Below are positions 47,079 to 57,409 of a DNA stretch of 64,000 nt, piece after piece (positions within the stretch are counted from its first letter, which is position 1; each line of letters opens with the position of its first letter). The notes beneath the pieces were generated by a model. That model worked only from the letters and a program-made list of their open reading frames with translations. It was not told the origin of the DNA and did no database searches. Location of the stretch: assembly GCA_028571685.1 (NCBI GenBank), contig CM053141.1, forward strand, positions 72,029,833 through 72,093,832. The letters run 5' to 3'. Origin of the DNA: Heterohyrax brucei (taxonomy: Eukaryota > Chordata > Mammalia > Hyracoidea > Procaviidae). A program made the position numbers and the translations under genes.

Positions 47079-47151
47079 GCATGCGGATTGAGCACTCCAG
47101 TGATTGTGAAATCATTGATTTCTGGGGACCTGAAAAGGCGAGAGAAGAATA
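47079..47151 (+). repeat. 73-bp inverted duplication, arm 2
   Basis: Plus-strand arm: gcatgcggattgagcactcc to ctgaaaaggcgagagaagaa. Differences from arm 1 are C for T just after the gaaaagg and A for C near the end. Flanks on both sides differ from arm 1. Confidence 0.9.
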
Positions 47152-47540
47152 GAACTTAAAACATATATATATTTTAAGTAGTAAATTATTACTCTTCAGC
47201 AACTTTTCTTTTGATTATTAGGGAACTTCAAGTTTTAAATCCTAAGTCTATGTCATTGCACAGTATTAGGATTTAAAATCAGAGAGAATTTCTCCCATTT
47301 TTTCCCAGTATCTGTATAATTTGGAGAGACATCTATGAAGGCAAGGACAAAGGTGTGCCAGGTTGACCCCTGGTTGAGGGCTGACGTTCACTGGCAGCAG
47401 CAATCATACAATACGTACACAATCAAAGAATTGTTTTAAACAAAAAAAGAAGAACTAAAGCACCATTCAGTCCTCAAGCTTGACATCCGAAAGGCTTAAG
47501 TGAATCTCTGTGGAGAAGTTGTATGCTGAGTGAACACTGA

Positions 47541-47720
47541 CTGAAAAAAAGAGAGAAGGAAAGAAGAAAGGAGAGAAGGAGAAAATAATAAAAGGAGGAT
47601 GGATGTGTAAAGTGAAAGAAAGGGAGGAAGGCAAGAAGGGAAGGTGGGAGGGTTGGAGGGAGGGATGGAAGGTGACAGGAGGGTGGCAGGGAGGGAAGAA
47701 GTGGCTTAGCCTGATGCCAA
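47541..47720. repeat. Polypurine GGAA/GGAG tract
   Basis: About 180 bp almost entirely purine on the plus strand. Minus-strand frames here read as serine/proline/phenylalanine-rich and are artefacts. Confidence 0.85.
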
Positions 47721-47727
47721 ATCCCCA

Positions 47728-47918
47728 GCACAAATGGCTTGAGTTCCTGTACAAACTAAAAGGTTGGCGTCTCAAACCCACCAAGTGGTGACATCAAAGA
47801 GAGGCCTGGAAATTCTCCTCTTTCAGATTGAAGCCACTGAAAACCCTGTGGAGTGCAATTCTCCTCTGACATGCACAGGCATCCATGACAACGGTTTGTT
47901 TGGCTTTGGTTTAATCGG
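47728..47918 (+). mobile_element. AfroSINE, longer-body subtype (diverged)
   Basis: ttcctgtacaaactaaaagg, gtctcaaacccaccaagtgg, ctttcagattgaagccactg, tgacaacggtttgtttggct. Diverged but in the right order. Confidence 0.7.
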
Positions 47919-48007
47919 AACTCAGAACCTGTGCTATTAACCTGTCATGCTTATTCTTTCAAGCAGGAGCCAGAAGCGCAGTAACACTATACTCCGTAAC
48001 AGCTTCT

Positions 48008-48499
48008 TGTCATGGATTGAATAGTGTCCCCCACAAATGTACGTGGCCGTTTGGCTAGGCCATGACTCCTAGTATTATGCGGTGTTCTCAATGCTGTAAA
48101 CGCTGCCTTTATGAAGTTACTGAGGAAAGATGGGTGGCAGGGTATTTGTGGAGCAGGACTCGGTATGCGAGATTCTATTTTTTTCTTGAGGCAATCTCTT
48201 GAGATACAAAAGAAAGAAGGCAGCTGGGAGAATGGGGTGCCTCAGACCACCCAGAAGCAGTGCCAGGAGTAGATTGTATCCCCTGGAGAGAATCCACGGT
48301 CCCTGCGCCTGAGAAGCTCCACGTCCAGGGGATGATTGACGACAAGAACCTTCTTCCAGAGCCAACAGAGAAAGACTGCCCTAAAGTTGATGCCCTGAAT
48401 TTGGATTTTTAACCTGTTTCCGTGAGAAAATAAATTTCTCTTTGTTTGAGACATTCACCTGCGGGACTTCTGTTACAGCAGCACTGGGTGACTATGGCA
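48008..48499 (+). mobile_element. MaLR-like solo LTR, copy 4
   Basis: TGtcatggattgaatagtgt start and gtgactatggCA end. Flanks cttct (48003-48007) and ctcct (48500-48504) agree at four of five positions. aaaataaatttctctttgtt near 48427 supplies the AATAAA. Confidence 0.86.
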
Positions 48500-48504
48500 C
48501 TCCT

Positions 48505-49394
48505 TACATGTAATTCTGAAGAGTTTACAGAATTCTTTTAAATTACTATTTCAGTTACCATCCCAAGAACTTAGTGGTGTGGTGCCCAGGACTGGCTGAC
48601 CACACAGCCAGTGTCCCTCACATGCTACCTGCAGTAGGCGGCTGCTCCTTTTGCATAATTCTTGCAAACTTAGCGTCTCACCCTGGGAATATAATTAACA
48701 AGACGGGCCTTCTTGAAGTTGCCTTGTTTACCACATTCTGGTCTCAGACTTGACTCCACCCTGAAGCATGCTGTCACACTCAGCTTCTCTGGACGTCTTG
48801 CTTCTTTTGTTGATCCTTGTGGCAGTTTTAGTCCAGTGGGAGACCTGGCCTCTCGGGTCCAGGAACTGTCTCTCCGCTTCAGCATTTACCAGCTCTTATT
48901 CCCTAATTAGAGGAGTGTAGGCGGCAAAGCATCCACAAAGCCTGTAGTGCAATACAAATTATCTACAGCTTTCAGATGTTTACCCTACAAATTATCAGCC
49001 AAAAATGTGATTCTTTTTTCTGCCTGGCAGGAGGGTTATGACTCCCCTTTTGAAGACTGAATGACTTGATCAGGCTAAGTGATATCAGCAGGATGAAGAA
49101 AGTAGTTGACAAAACCTGGCTGCCCATTTTCCTCTCAAAAATTTCCCTCCTTTTCTAAAATCAAATGTCTTCAGAGCATCAGTAGCAGAAACTAAGCAAA
49201 GAACACAAGTGGAGGGGACAAAACGTGGTCACATTTAAAGAGAAAAAGAGAATGAGATTTTATGACAGTTCCCAGCAGATATAAATATATATTTAGAAAA
49301 GATGTCGAATTTACTACAGAATTAACTAGGATAAATAAGGTAGTAACTGAATTGTATTTATAGGTTAAAAGTGGACAACAATGCAGAAACAAAT
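48505..49394. other. No gene or named repeat recognised
   Basis: Unique-looking sequence. Opposite-strand ORFs of 71 and 65 codons at about 48670-48910 overlap and have no domain. Confidence 0.4.
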
Positions 49395-49555
49395 GTGTAT
49401 TGACCATCACTGTGATGAGTGCTTTCATGTGTATGAATCCTCCTCACAGCTCTGTGAGGTAATAATAGTTAGTGCAGTTTTATAGAAGAGGATACTGAGG
49501 CTCTAAATGATCAAAATAGAAGATACTTGCCCAAGATGATCCAGCCAAAAACTAG
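49395..49555 (-). repeat. MIR SINE
   Basis: Reversed MIR: tgaatcctcctcacagctct, gaggtaataatagttagtgc, gaagaggatactgaggctct, acttgcccaagatgatccag. Confidence 0.75.
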
Positions 49556-49603
49556 ATCTTCTCTTGCTTTGGGTAAATTTATCATTTCTGCATCTGGGAC
49601 ACA

Positions 49604-49793
49604 AGTCCCCAAGTGGCTTAAATGGTTAAATGCTGGACTAGTACCCAAAAGGTTAAAGATTTGAACCCACCCAGAGGCACCTCAGAGAACATGCCTGTTT
49701 TGGAAAGGTCACAGACTTGAAAATCCTATGGAGAAGTTCTATACATGTTTACCATGAGTTGGAACCAATCTGACAGCAACGAATAACAACAAC
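49604..49793 (+). mobile_element. AfroSINE, longer-body subtype
   Basis: gtccccaagtggcttaaatg, ttgaacccacccagaggcac, tgttttggaaaggtcacaga, gttggaaccaatctgacagc, with an acgaataacaacaaca tail like that of RTE. Confidence 0.8.
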
Positions 49794-49796
49794 ATC

Positions 49797-50219
49797 TTGA
49801 CCACTGGTAGCTTGGTGGTAGAATTGTCTTCCATGCAGAAAACTGGAAACCCTGGTGGCAAGTTGTTGAGCACTACATCTGCTAATCAAAAGGTCAGCAG
49901 TTCAAATTCATCAGGTGCTCCTTGGAAACCCCACGGGGCAGTTCAACTCTGACCTCTAGGGTCCCAAGAGTTGGATGCCACTCGACTGCAATGGGTTTTT
50001 GTTTTTGTTTTGTTTTTGTATGCAGAAAACCTGGATTTCATTCCTAGCCAATGTGTATTATACATAGCAACCACTTGTCTGTCACTAGAGGCTTAAGTGT
50101 TGCTATGATACTGAACAGGTTTCAATGAAATTTCCACACTAAAACAGACTAGGAAGAAAGGTCTGATGATCTACTTTTGAAAATCTGTCCATAAAAACCC
50201 TTGGATCAGAAGTGTTCTG
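49797..50219 (+). mobile_element. tRNA-Gly-headed SINE with RTE-like tail, 5' part (split)
   Basis: The head ggtagcttggtggtagaatt matches a tRNA-Gly 5' half with its A box. After an inserted AfroSINE (49844-50019) it resumes with cctggatttcattcctagcc (B-box region) and then a cacttgtctgtcactagagg to gctatgatactgaacaggtt body. It is cut at about 50220 by an L1. The matching RTE-type 3' tail appears at 51703-51753. It is a SINE, not a tRNA gene. Confidence 0.75.
49844..50019 (+). mobile_element. AfroSINE inserted in the tRNA-Gly SINE, 11-bp TSD
   Basis: ctggaaaccctggtggcaag head to actcgactgcaatgggtttt tail. Flanked by atgcagaaaac at 49833-49843 and 50020-50030, a perfect duplication that splits the tRNA-like region of the host SINE. 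Confidence 0.92.
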
Positions 50220-51702
50220 ATTTTCATGCTGGGAGGCCTCTCACTACCTGACTTTAAAACCTATTACACTGCCACAGTAGTCAAAACAGCCTGGTATTGG
50301 TACAAAAAGAAACATATAGACCAACGGAACAAAGTAGAGACTCCAGAGATGCCACCATCCTCTTATGAACAGCTGGTATTTGACAAAGGTCCTAAGATTT
50401 TGAACTGAGGTAAGAACAGTCTCTTTAACAAATGGTGCTGGGATAATTGGATATCCATCTGCAAAAAATTGAAACAAGACCCATATCTCACACCTTATAA
50501 AGAAATCAAAAAATCAACTCCAATTGGATAAAAGACCTAAATATAAAAGCCAAAACGATAAAGCTCATCCAAGATAAGGTAGGGTCAACAATGGAAGTTT
50601 TAATACGCAATACAGACAGGCTTCAAAATCTGACAAACAAAACACATTCATCAAAAGAGAGAATAGATGAATGGGAATTAATAAGAATCAAACACTTCTG
50701 CTCGTCCAAAGACTTCATCAAAAGAATTAAAAGACCACCTACAGAACGGGAAAAAATATTTGACAACTCTATGTCAGACCAATGCCTGATCTCCATAATC
50801 TATAAGGTTCTACAAAATATCAATAAGAAAAAGACAAATCATCCAATTAAGCAATGGGCAAAAGAGATGGACAGACACTTCTCTAAAGAGGAGATCCAGG
50901 CAGCCAAACAACACATGCAGACATGTTCACGATCACTAACTATTAAAGAAATTCAAATCAAAACAACAATGAGATAATACCTCACCCCAGCAAGATTGGC
51001 CATGATCCAAAAAACACAAAACAATAAATGTTGGAGAGGCTGTGGAGAGATTGGAACTCTCCTTCACTGTTGGTGGGATTGCAGAATGGTGCAACCTCTT
51101 TGGAAAGCAATTTGGCGTTACCTTAAAATAATGGATATAGATATACCATTTTGTCCAGTAATTCCTCTGCTCAGAATATATCCTACAAAATCAAGGCCAT
51201 TCACGCCAACTGCTACATGCACATGAATGTTCATTGCAGCACAGTTCACAATAGCAAAAAGTTGGAATCAACCCAGATGTCCAACAACAGAAGAATGGAT
51301 GGGTAAACTTTGGTATATGTACTCCATGGAATACTATACACTGATAAAGAACAACGATGATAGGAGGAAACATCTCTTAATTTGGTCTCAACTGGAGGAC
51401 ATTATGTTGAGTGAAACTAGTCGGCGACAGAAGGACAATTATTATATGAGACCCCTACAATAAAAACTTAAAAGCATACTCATACATAATAGACGGCTAC
51501 AAGGGTGGGGAAGGTGGGAGGGCGGGAAGGCAAGGGGCAAGGGTTTAGGTTAGACTTGTGTTAGAAATTTGGTTGGGTGAAACTGGTGACAATATACATT
51601 AGTAAGAAGATCAATATTAATGGGACTTCGACACAACTTGTGTACTCCTCCTCTCTTAACCCAGTATTGTAAGTACAGAATATGTACACTTTCATTTTTT
51701 TT
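50220..51702 (+). mobile_element. L1 LINE, ORF2 C-terminal part and 3' end, relatively young
   Basis: 5'-truncated L1. 50226-50408 reads [20 protein letters not shown]. From 50591 to 51463 one frame covers the ORF2 C-terminus with only two stops. It includes the cysteine-motif region CWRGCGEIGTLLHCWWDC near 51032 and FIAAQFTIAKSWNQPRCPT near 51230. The stop at 50975 lies where consensus L1 has tyrosine. The stop at 51224 is TGA where CGA is expected, a CpG decay. Low stop density indicates a fairly recent insertion. The 3' end joins a SINE tail at 51703. Confidence 0.85.
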
Positions 51703-51753
51703 ATGGGGTCACTGTAAGGTGGGAAACACCTAGATGGCAGTTAACAACAACAG
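51703..51753 (+). mobile_element. RTE-type SINE 3' tail (rest of the split tRNA-Gly SINE)
   Basis: tatggggtcactgtaaggtg then aaacacctagatggcagtta and acaacaacag. This is the tail expected for the SINE whose body stops at about 50219. Confidence 0.65.
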
Positions 51754-52229
51754 CTATATGTGAAATCAGAAGTATAAGATGATCTAATTTCTGTAAGTTT
51801 AGGGTATGGTTTTCCAAAATACAGCTGACAACTAACCTGAAGTAGCAGACAGCCTTTTCAAATATCTCACTCTCACACATCCGTTCTTTCTCTGTGTTGT
51901 AAATTCATCCCAAAGTAAAACCTTTGTCCCTGGCTCCAGTTTTGTCTTCTCCATATCTAAGGAAACATCTTTCCCAGATAAAAGACCATCTCCTTGCATG
52001 GGTGCAGCTGCCTCCTGCCACTACATAACTTACACATCAACCAGGCTCCCCATTTCTCTCTCAGACCCCATAGGCTGTGATTATTGAAGATTATAGGCTC
52101 TGCTTAACTTGCCTTTCACATTTTTATGTGAATTGAGGTTCATAAGTAGATCTCTCCTGTTTTGTGTTCCTACGTGCTTATCATTTAAAAATCCTAGTGA
52201 TAAATGATAACAAAAACATATGAATTCTG
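51754..52229. other. No gene or named repeat recognised
   Basis: Unique-looking sequence. Confidence 0.4.
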
Positions 52230-52400
52230 AGCATTTACTCTGTCAAGCATTGTGCTAATTACTTTAGGTTTATTTTCTGATTTAATCCATACAACTACTC
52301 TGTAAGATAAGTACTATTAGTCCTGTTTTTCGAAAGAAAAAATCAGAGTCTGGGAAAGGTAAATAAATGTCGAGGACTAGGATGGCTGAGCCTAGTTCAA
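52230..52400 (-). repeat. MIR SINE
   Basis: Reversed MIR: ctgtcaagcattgtgctaat, tttaatccatacaactactc, gtaagataagtactattagt. Confidence 0.75.
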
Positions 52401-52997
52401 CCCCATGTCTATCATGTATTGATGCTAACGAATGTTTTTCACTACTAGCTCTGCTGCTTTTCCAAGATACTGTGTACATTTTCTACTGGGGCAAGGTCCC
52501 CTGGTTCGTATCTGCCAGACTAAGAGTTCCACTGACATTGATGGCTCAAATAATACCCAAACCAAATATGCTCTCAACTGGAAGAGTAGACTTCAGGAGC
52601 AGAATCTTGGTCTCTAAGAGAGAAGGAATGGGGAAGGCCTGCACTGGACGGAAATGATATTACAGCCTTGAGGGAGCTGGTATAGGAACAGGAAGGGCTT
52701 CAGTTTATCATGAAGACACCAAACAGGGACTCGGTTACTGAAACTTGATCACAGAGAAACAATGGAAAAGGCCAGCCCTGAAATTTGGTAGAAGACCAGA
52801 GCAAGACTAACTACTGGATTAGAGGGATACAGAGCTCAAATCCCCCCACTTAGAGTAGTGCCTTCTATTAGTCCTGCCAGAAATACACATTTTTCTTGAA
52901 TTACAACTTCAAAAATATAGGGTAATCTGAGACCTAGCATCAAGAACACTTCTGTCATCTTAATGCACACAGTAGTTTTACCATTCTACTAACCAAA
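52401..52997. other. No gene or named repeat recognised
   Basis: Unique-looking sequence. The 96-codon plus frame 52367-52657 has no domain. Confidence 0.4.
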
Positions 52998-53155
52998 AAC
53001 ACAAACAAAAAGCCTACTGCTGCTGAGTCATGTCCAACACATGCCTACTCTATAGAAGAGAGAGAACTGCCCATAGAATTTCCAAGGAGCATCTGATAGA
53101 TTTGAACTACTGATCTTTTGATTAGCAGCTGTAGCGTTAACTGCTACCCTACAGC
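52998..53155 (-). mobile_element. AfroSINE (diverged)
   Basis: Reversed: gcctactgctgctgagtcat, gagaactgcccatagaattt, cttttgattagcagctgtag. Confidence 0.8.
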
Positions 53156-53655
53156 ATTTAAATTTTACTATTAGGTCACCATAAATACGCACCTGGGTTT
53201 TGACACTCTGATATTATGTTGCTACAAATGTGGTGAAGTAGAAGCAAAGCATTTTAGGTGTGATGTTGAAAGATGACTCCATATACATATACTCCTAAAC
53301 TAACTCCCAGCTTTGGCTGAAGTATCTCCATTACAGCCATTCCTTTGGACTAAGACACTGTTTTCCTGAAGGTTCTACCTAAAATGTTCCACTTACTCAG
53401 AGCGAGTAAGAGATTAACCCCTCAGCAACCATTTGAATGATCGGTGAACTAGCTATACATTAGAGCTTAGGGGATAAAACAGTGGGGGAAAATTGGTTTG
53501 TCTGTCACTTGACAGAGATGAGGATCTAAAGAAACAAACCATAGTACAACTACATTTTAATGAGAAGGCTAGTCAAAAATGTGGCTAAGGAAAGCTGCCG
53601 TGAGAAGGGATGTAGTAGTTGGCAAAGGTGAAAGAAGGCAAAGGAAAGAAATTAC
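53156..53655. other. No gene or named repeat recognised
   Basis: Unique-looking sequence. Confidence 0.4.
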
Positions 53656-53755
53656 CACCCATGGAGCACCTTTTATGTGGTAGGTAATTTTAGATGTCCC
53701 ACACCATACTTAATCTTCAAATCATCACACAAGCATTGGAAAGTAGAGGCCTTAA
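53656..53755 (-). repeat. MIR SINE fragment
   Basis: catggagcaccttttatgtg, cttaatcttcaaatcatcac, aagcattggaaagtagaggc: reversed MIR-like order. Confidence 0.5.
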
Positions 53756-53757
53756 TT

Positions 53758-53828
53758 TTAGTGCTACTGTAACAGAAAACTGCACAGTTGGCTTTCAAGA
53801 ATGTAAATTTATTTTCTTACAGTGCAAG
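53758..53828 (-). mobile_element. MaLR-like LTR, 3' end piece (split by an RTE)
   Basis: Reversed LTR 3' end: tgctactgtaacagaaaact and gtaaatttattttcttacag (the reverse of the TTTATT/AATAAA region). The rest of the LTR lies after the RTE at about 57410-57680. Confidence 0.6.
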
Positions 53829-54057
53829 AGGCTTTGTTGTTGCCATCAAGATGATTTCAGCTCATAGCAACCCAATGTACAACAGAATGAAATACCGCCT
53901 AGTCTTGCCCCATCCTCAGAAGTGTCATGCTTGAATCCGTCACAGCAGCCACTGTGTCAGTCATCTCACTGAAGGTCTTCCTCTTTTTCACTGACCCTCT
54001 ATTTTCCCAAGCATGGTGTGTTCTTCTCCAGGGATTGGTCCCTCCTGACAGCATACA

Positions 54058-54150
54058 TCCTTGGATACTCTATGAGGCAATCCTAATATGGCTGGCCTCT
54101 AGGGTCGCCATGAGTCAGACTCAACTTGATGGCACTGAGTTTTTTGGTTT
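54058..54150 (+). mobile_element. AfroSINE 3' half inside the RTE
   Basis: tccttggatactctatgagg, ctctagggtcgccatgagtc, aacttgatggcactgagttt. 5'-truncated. Confidence 0.8.
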
Positions 54151-54527
54151 AGGGATAGCATACATGCCCGAAGTATATGATACGAAGTCTCCCTGTTCTT
54201 GCTTCCAAGGAGCATTCTGGCTATACTTCTTCCAACAGAGATTTGTTCGGTCTCCTGGCATTACTGAGTATATTCAAGGCTTTTTTCCAGCATCATAATT
54301 CGAAGGTATGAGTTCTTGAGATGACTGAAAATACCATGACTTGGGTTAAGCACATTTTAGTCCTCAAAGTGACATCTTTGCTTTTTTAACACTTTAAACA
54401 GGTCTTTTGCAGCAGATTTGCCCAAGGCAATGCATCATTTGACTGCTGCTTCCATGTGTATTGATTATGGGTGGAAGTGAAATGAAACCCTTGAGGAATT
54501 CACTATTTTTAAAAAATTTATCGTGAT

Positions 54528-54696
54528 ACTGGAGTCCTAGTGGTGCAGTGATTAAGCATTTGACTGCTAACCAAGTGGTTGGCAGTTTGAATCCACCAGC
54601 CACCCCTTGGAAACTGTATGGGGCATTTCTACCCTGCCCCCAGAGGGTCTATAGCGCCCCTGTGACTAAGAATCTCCTCGAAGGCAATGAGTCTTA
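54528..54696 (+). mobile_element. AfroSINE inside the RTE
   Basis: gagtcctagtggtgcagtga, ctgctaaccaagtggttggc, agtttgaatccaccagccac, with an eroded 3' box. Nearly full length. Confidence 0.85.
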
Positions 54697-55324
54697 TCGT
54701 GATCCTGCTTATCAATCTGGTTATGATAATTTTTGCTTTTGTTAAGTTAAAGTATAATTCATATTGAAGACTGTGTAGTCTTTAATCTTCATTAGTAAGT
54801 GCTTCAAGGCCTTTTCACATTAAGCAAGCAAGGTTGTGTCATCTGCAAATCCCAGGTTGTTAATGCATCTACCTGCAATCCTGATGCTAGATTCTTCTTC
54901 ACATAATCCAGTTTCTTGGATTATTCGCTTACCTTAAATAAAAATGGTTAAAGGACACAACCCTGATACACACCTTTCTGAACTTTAAACCATGCACTAT
55001 TCTCTTGTTCTATTCAAAGAGCTGCCTCTTGATCTATGCACAAGTTTATCATGAGCACAATTAAGTGTTCTGGAAATTTCATTCTTCATAATGTTATCCA
55101 TAGTTTGTTATGATCCACAAAGTTAATTGCTTTTGCATAGTCAGTAAAATACAGGCAAACATCTTTCTGGTATTCTCAGCTTTCTGCCAAGATCCACCTG
55201 ATATTGGCAATGAGATCCTTCATTTCACGTCTTCTTCTGCACTCAGCTTAAACTTCTGGCAGTTCCCTGTTGATATGGTACTGCTGATTTTAATGATCCA
55301 CAGCAAAATTTTAATTGTGACTAT

Positions 55325-56535
55325 GATACATACAGACAATGGAGATCTATGCAACAATAAAGAACAATGGTGAGTCTGCAAAACATCTACAACATGGATG
55401 TGTATCTGAAAGGCATCATGCTAAGGGAAATAAGTTAATCACAGACAGACAAACATTACGAGGCCACTACTATAAAACATCATGACAAAGTTTGCAAACA
55501 AAAAGAAACAGTCTTTGATGGTTACACAGCAGAGGAGTAGGGATGGAAAAACACTGACCAGCCTGTAGATAAGTGCAACTTCAGTGAAGTGTAAGACAGT
55601 ACACAATACTGCAGAAGCCAGCACAACTTACATAAGGTCATGGAAGCTCCGTTGACACATCCCTGCTTCCTGAGGGACCAAGTTACTGGCCTGAGGGGTT
55701 AGTGAATGTCTAGCTCAATTAGCATAACATAATTTATGAAAAAAATGTTCTACACTCTACTTTAAAAGGTGAGTAGCCTCTGAAGGGTCTAAAACCTGTG
55801 GGGGGTCATCTAAGATACTCCATAGATCTCACCATTTCACAAGCAAGGGAGAATGAAGGAAATTAGAGAAACGAGGGCAAGATTAGTCCCAAGGACTAAT
55901 GGACCACGACTACCCTTACCTCCACCAGACTGAGTCCAGTACTGCTGGACAGTGCCCAGCTACCACCACTGAGTACTCAGATAGGGATCACAATACAGGG
56001 TCCTGGGCAGAGCTAGGGAAATCCTGGGGGCATAGTGGTTAAGTGCTTTGGCTGCTAACTAAAAGGTCAGATGTTTGAATCCTTCAGGCACTCCTTGGAT
56101 ACTCTGTAGGGTGATTCTGCTCTGTCCTACAAGGTTGCTATGAGTCAGAATCAACTCAGTGGCAGCAGATTTTTGTTTGTTTTCTGATTTTAAACAGAAC
56201 AGAAGAAAAATGCAGAACAAAATTCTAACTTCAAAAAAAAGACCAGGCTTACTGGGCTGACAGAGACGAGAGAAACACTGAGAATACAGCTGCTAGATAC
56301 TCTTTTAGCTCATTAAAGAAGTTATTCCTGAGGTTCACCCTTCACTCAAAGATTAGACAGGCCCATAAAACAAAATGAGACGGAAGGGGCACACCAGCTC
56401 AGAGGCAGGGACTAGAAGGCAGGAGGGGACAGGAAAGCTAGTAATAGAGAACCCAAGATTAAGAAAGGAGAGTGCTGATTTGTTGTTGAGAAGTTAATTT
56501 GTTCTGTAAACCTTCATCTAAAGCACAATTTAAAA
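55325..56535 (+). mobile_element. L1 3' end inserted into the RTE
   Basis: Begins in the ORF2 C-terminus (atctatgcaacaataaagaa near 55345, catcatgctaagggaaataa near 55414). It continues through the 3' UTR (agacaggcccataaaacaaa near 56354; a gagaacccaagattaag stretch) to a ttctgtaaaccttcatctaa end near 56502. It is split by an AfroSINE at 56017-56180. Confidence 0.72.
56017..56180 (+). mobile_element. AfroSINE inside the L1 3' UTR
   Basis: atcctgggggcatagtggtt, gctgctaactaaaaggtcag, gagtcagaatcaactcagtg with a T/G-rich tail. The innermost layer of the 53.8-57.7 kb nest. Confidence 0.88.
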
Positions 56536-56864
56536 AAATTTCATTGGCAACACCATGCTAAAATGAACAGTATTTAGATTTTCCTGCCCTAGGGTTGCCA
56601 TGAGTCGGATCCGACTCGACGGCTCTTTGCTTGGCTGCCCCTTTCTGATAGTATTAGGTGAAATAAAATGCCTGTCTAAGCAAAAGAGGAATGGATATAA
56701 TGAACTGTCATTTGCTAAGTCTTGGTAGACTTATATTTTCCCCAAAGTGAGATGCTAAATGAATCTAATAACTGACTTACAAATCTTGGTGTGATTCAGA
56801 TGCTCCTCTCCTCTGACTCTCTCTTTTTGCTTTTAATAAAAATTTAAGGGAAAAAAACCTTACT
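56536..56864. other. Unassigned insert segment with a SINE tail
   Basis: Sequence between the L1 end and the resumption of the RTE. It includes the SINE tail fragment at 56583-56634 and an A-rich stretch near 56837-56858. Origin not recognised. Confidence 0.35.
56583..56634 (+). mobile_element. AfroSINE 3'-tail fragment (GGATCC type)
   Basis: ctagggttgccatgagtcgg then atccgactcgacggctcttt and gcttggct. ctgccc precedes it (56577) and follows it (56634), which may be a short target duplication. Confidence 0.75.
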
Positions 56865-57405
56865 TGTTGGTAATACTAATGATATTGTTTGATAATTTCC
56901 ACATTCTCTTGGATTATCTTTCTTTGGAATGGGCACAAATATAGATCTCTTCTAGCCAGCCAGTTGCCAAGGTAGCTGCCTTCAAAATTTCTTAACACAG
57001 AGGATTGAGCACCTCCAAGTCTTCATCACTTGAGACAACTCAGGTGGTATTCCCTCAGTTCCTGAGGCTTTTTCTTTTTCTTTCTTTTTTTTTTTTTTTG
57101 GCTAGGGCCTTCAGCACAGCTTGGACCTCTCCCTTCAACACTACCGGCTCTTGGTCATAGCAACCTATTTCCTAAAACGGCTGAACATTAACCACTTCTT
57201 TCTGGTACAGTGGCTCAATATATTCCTTTCATGTTCTTCTTCTGCTTTTGATGTTTCCTTCATCATTTAATGTTTTCCCCATAGAATCCTTCAATATGGT
57301 AGCTCAAGTCTTGAACTCTTTCTTCAGCTCTTTCAGCTTGAAGAATGCCAGGTGTTTTTCTTCCATTTTGGTTTTCTAACTCTAGATCTTTGCACTTATC
57401 CAAAT
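56865..57405 (-). mobile_element. RTE-clade LINE, continuation of 53829-55322
   Basis: Continues the RTE exactly where it stopped: aatactaatgatattgtttg, then ttggatt-rich linker and gaacattaaccacttctttc near 57182. A 63-codon minus frame at 57263-57454 carries CKDLELENQN and EGFYGENIK, the linker motif also in the 2.9 kb and 30.6 kb copies. Confidence 0.8.
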
Positions 57406-57409
57406 TCAG

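Larger units (their letters stand above)
53829..55322 (-). mobile_element. RTE-clade LINE, 3' part, with two AfroSINE insertions
   Basis: Reversed RTE from its 3' tail (gttgttgccatcaagatgat) into the reverse transcriptase region. Landmarks: ttaataaagc-free block cagtttcttggattattcgc near 54910 and caaagttaattgcttttgca near 55117. The element stops at gcaaaattttaattgtgact and resumes at 56865 after an L1. AfroSINEs sit at 54058-54150 and 54528-54696. Confidence 0.82.

Noticed and set aside
47467..47784. 105-codon minus-strand ORF rich in Pro, Ser, Phe
   Set aside because: It is the reverse reading of the polypurine tract 47541-47720.
49797..49840. tRNA-Gly gene
   Set aside because: Only the 5' half of a tRNA-like head is intact, it is split by an AfroSINE, and it continues into a SINE body with an RTE-type tail.
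50591..51463. Functional L1 ORF2
   Set aside because: The copy is 5'-truncated, lacks endonuclease and the catalytic core of the reverse transcriptase, and carries in-frame stops at 50975 and 51224.
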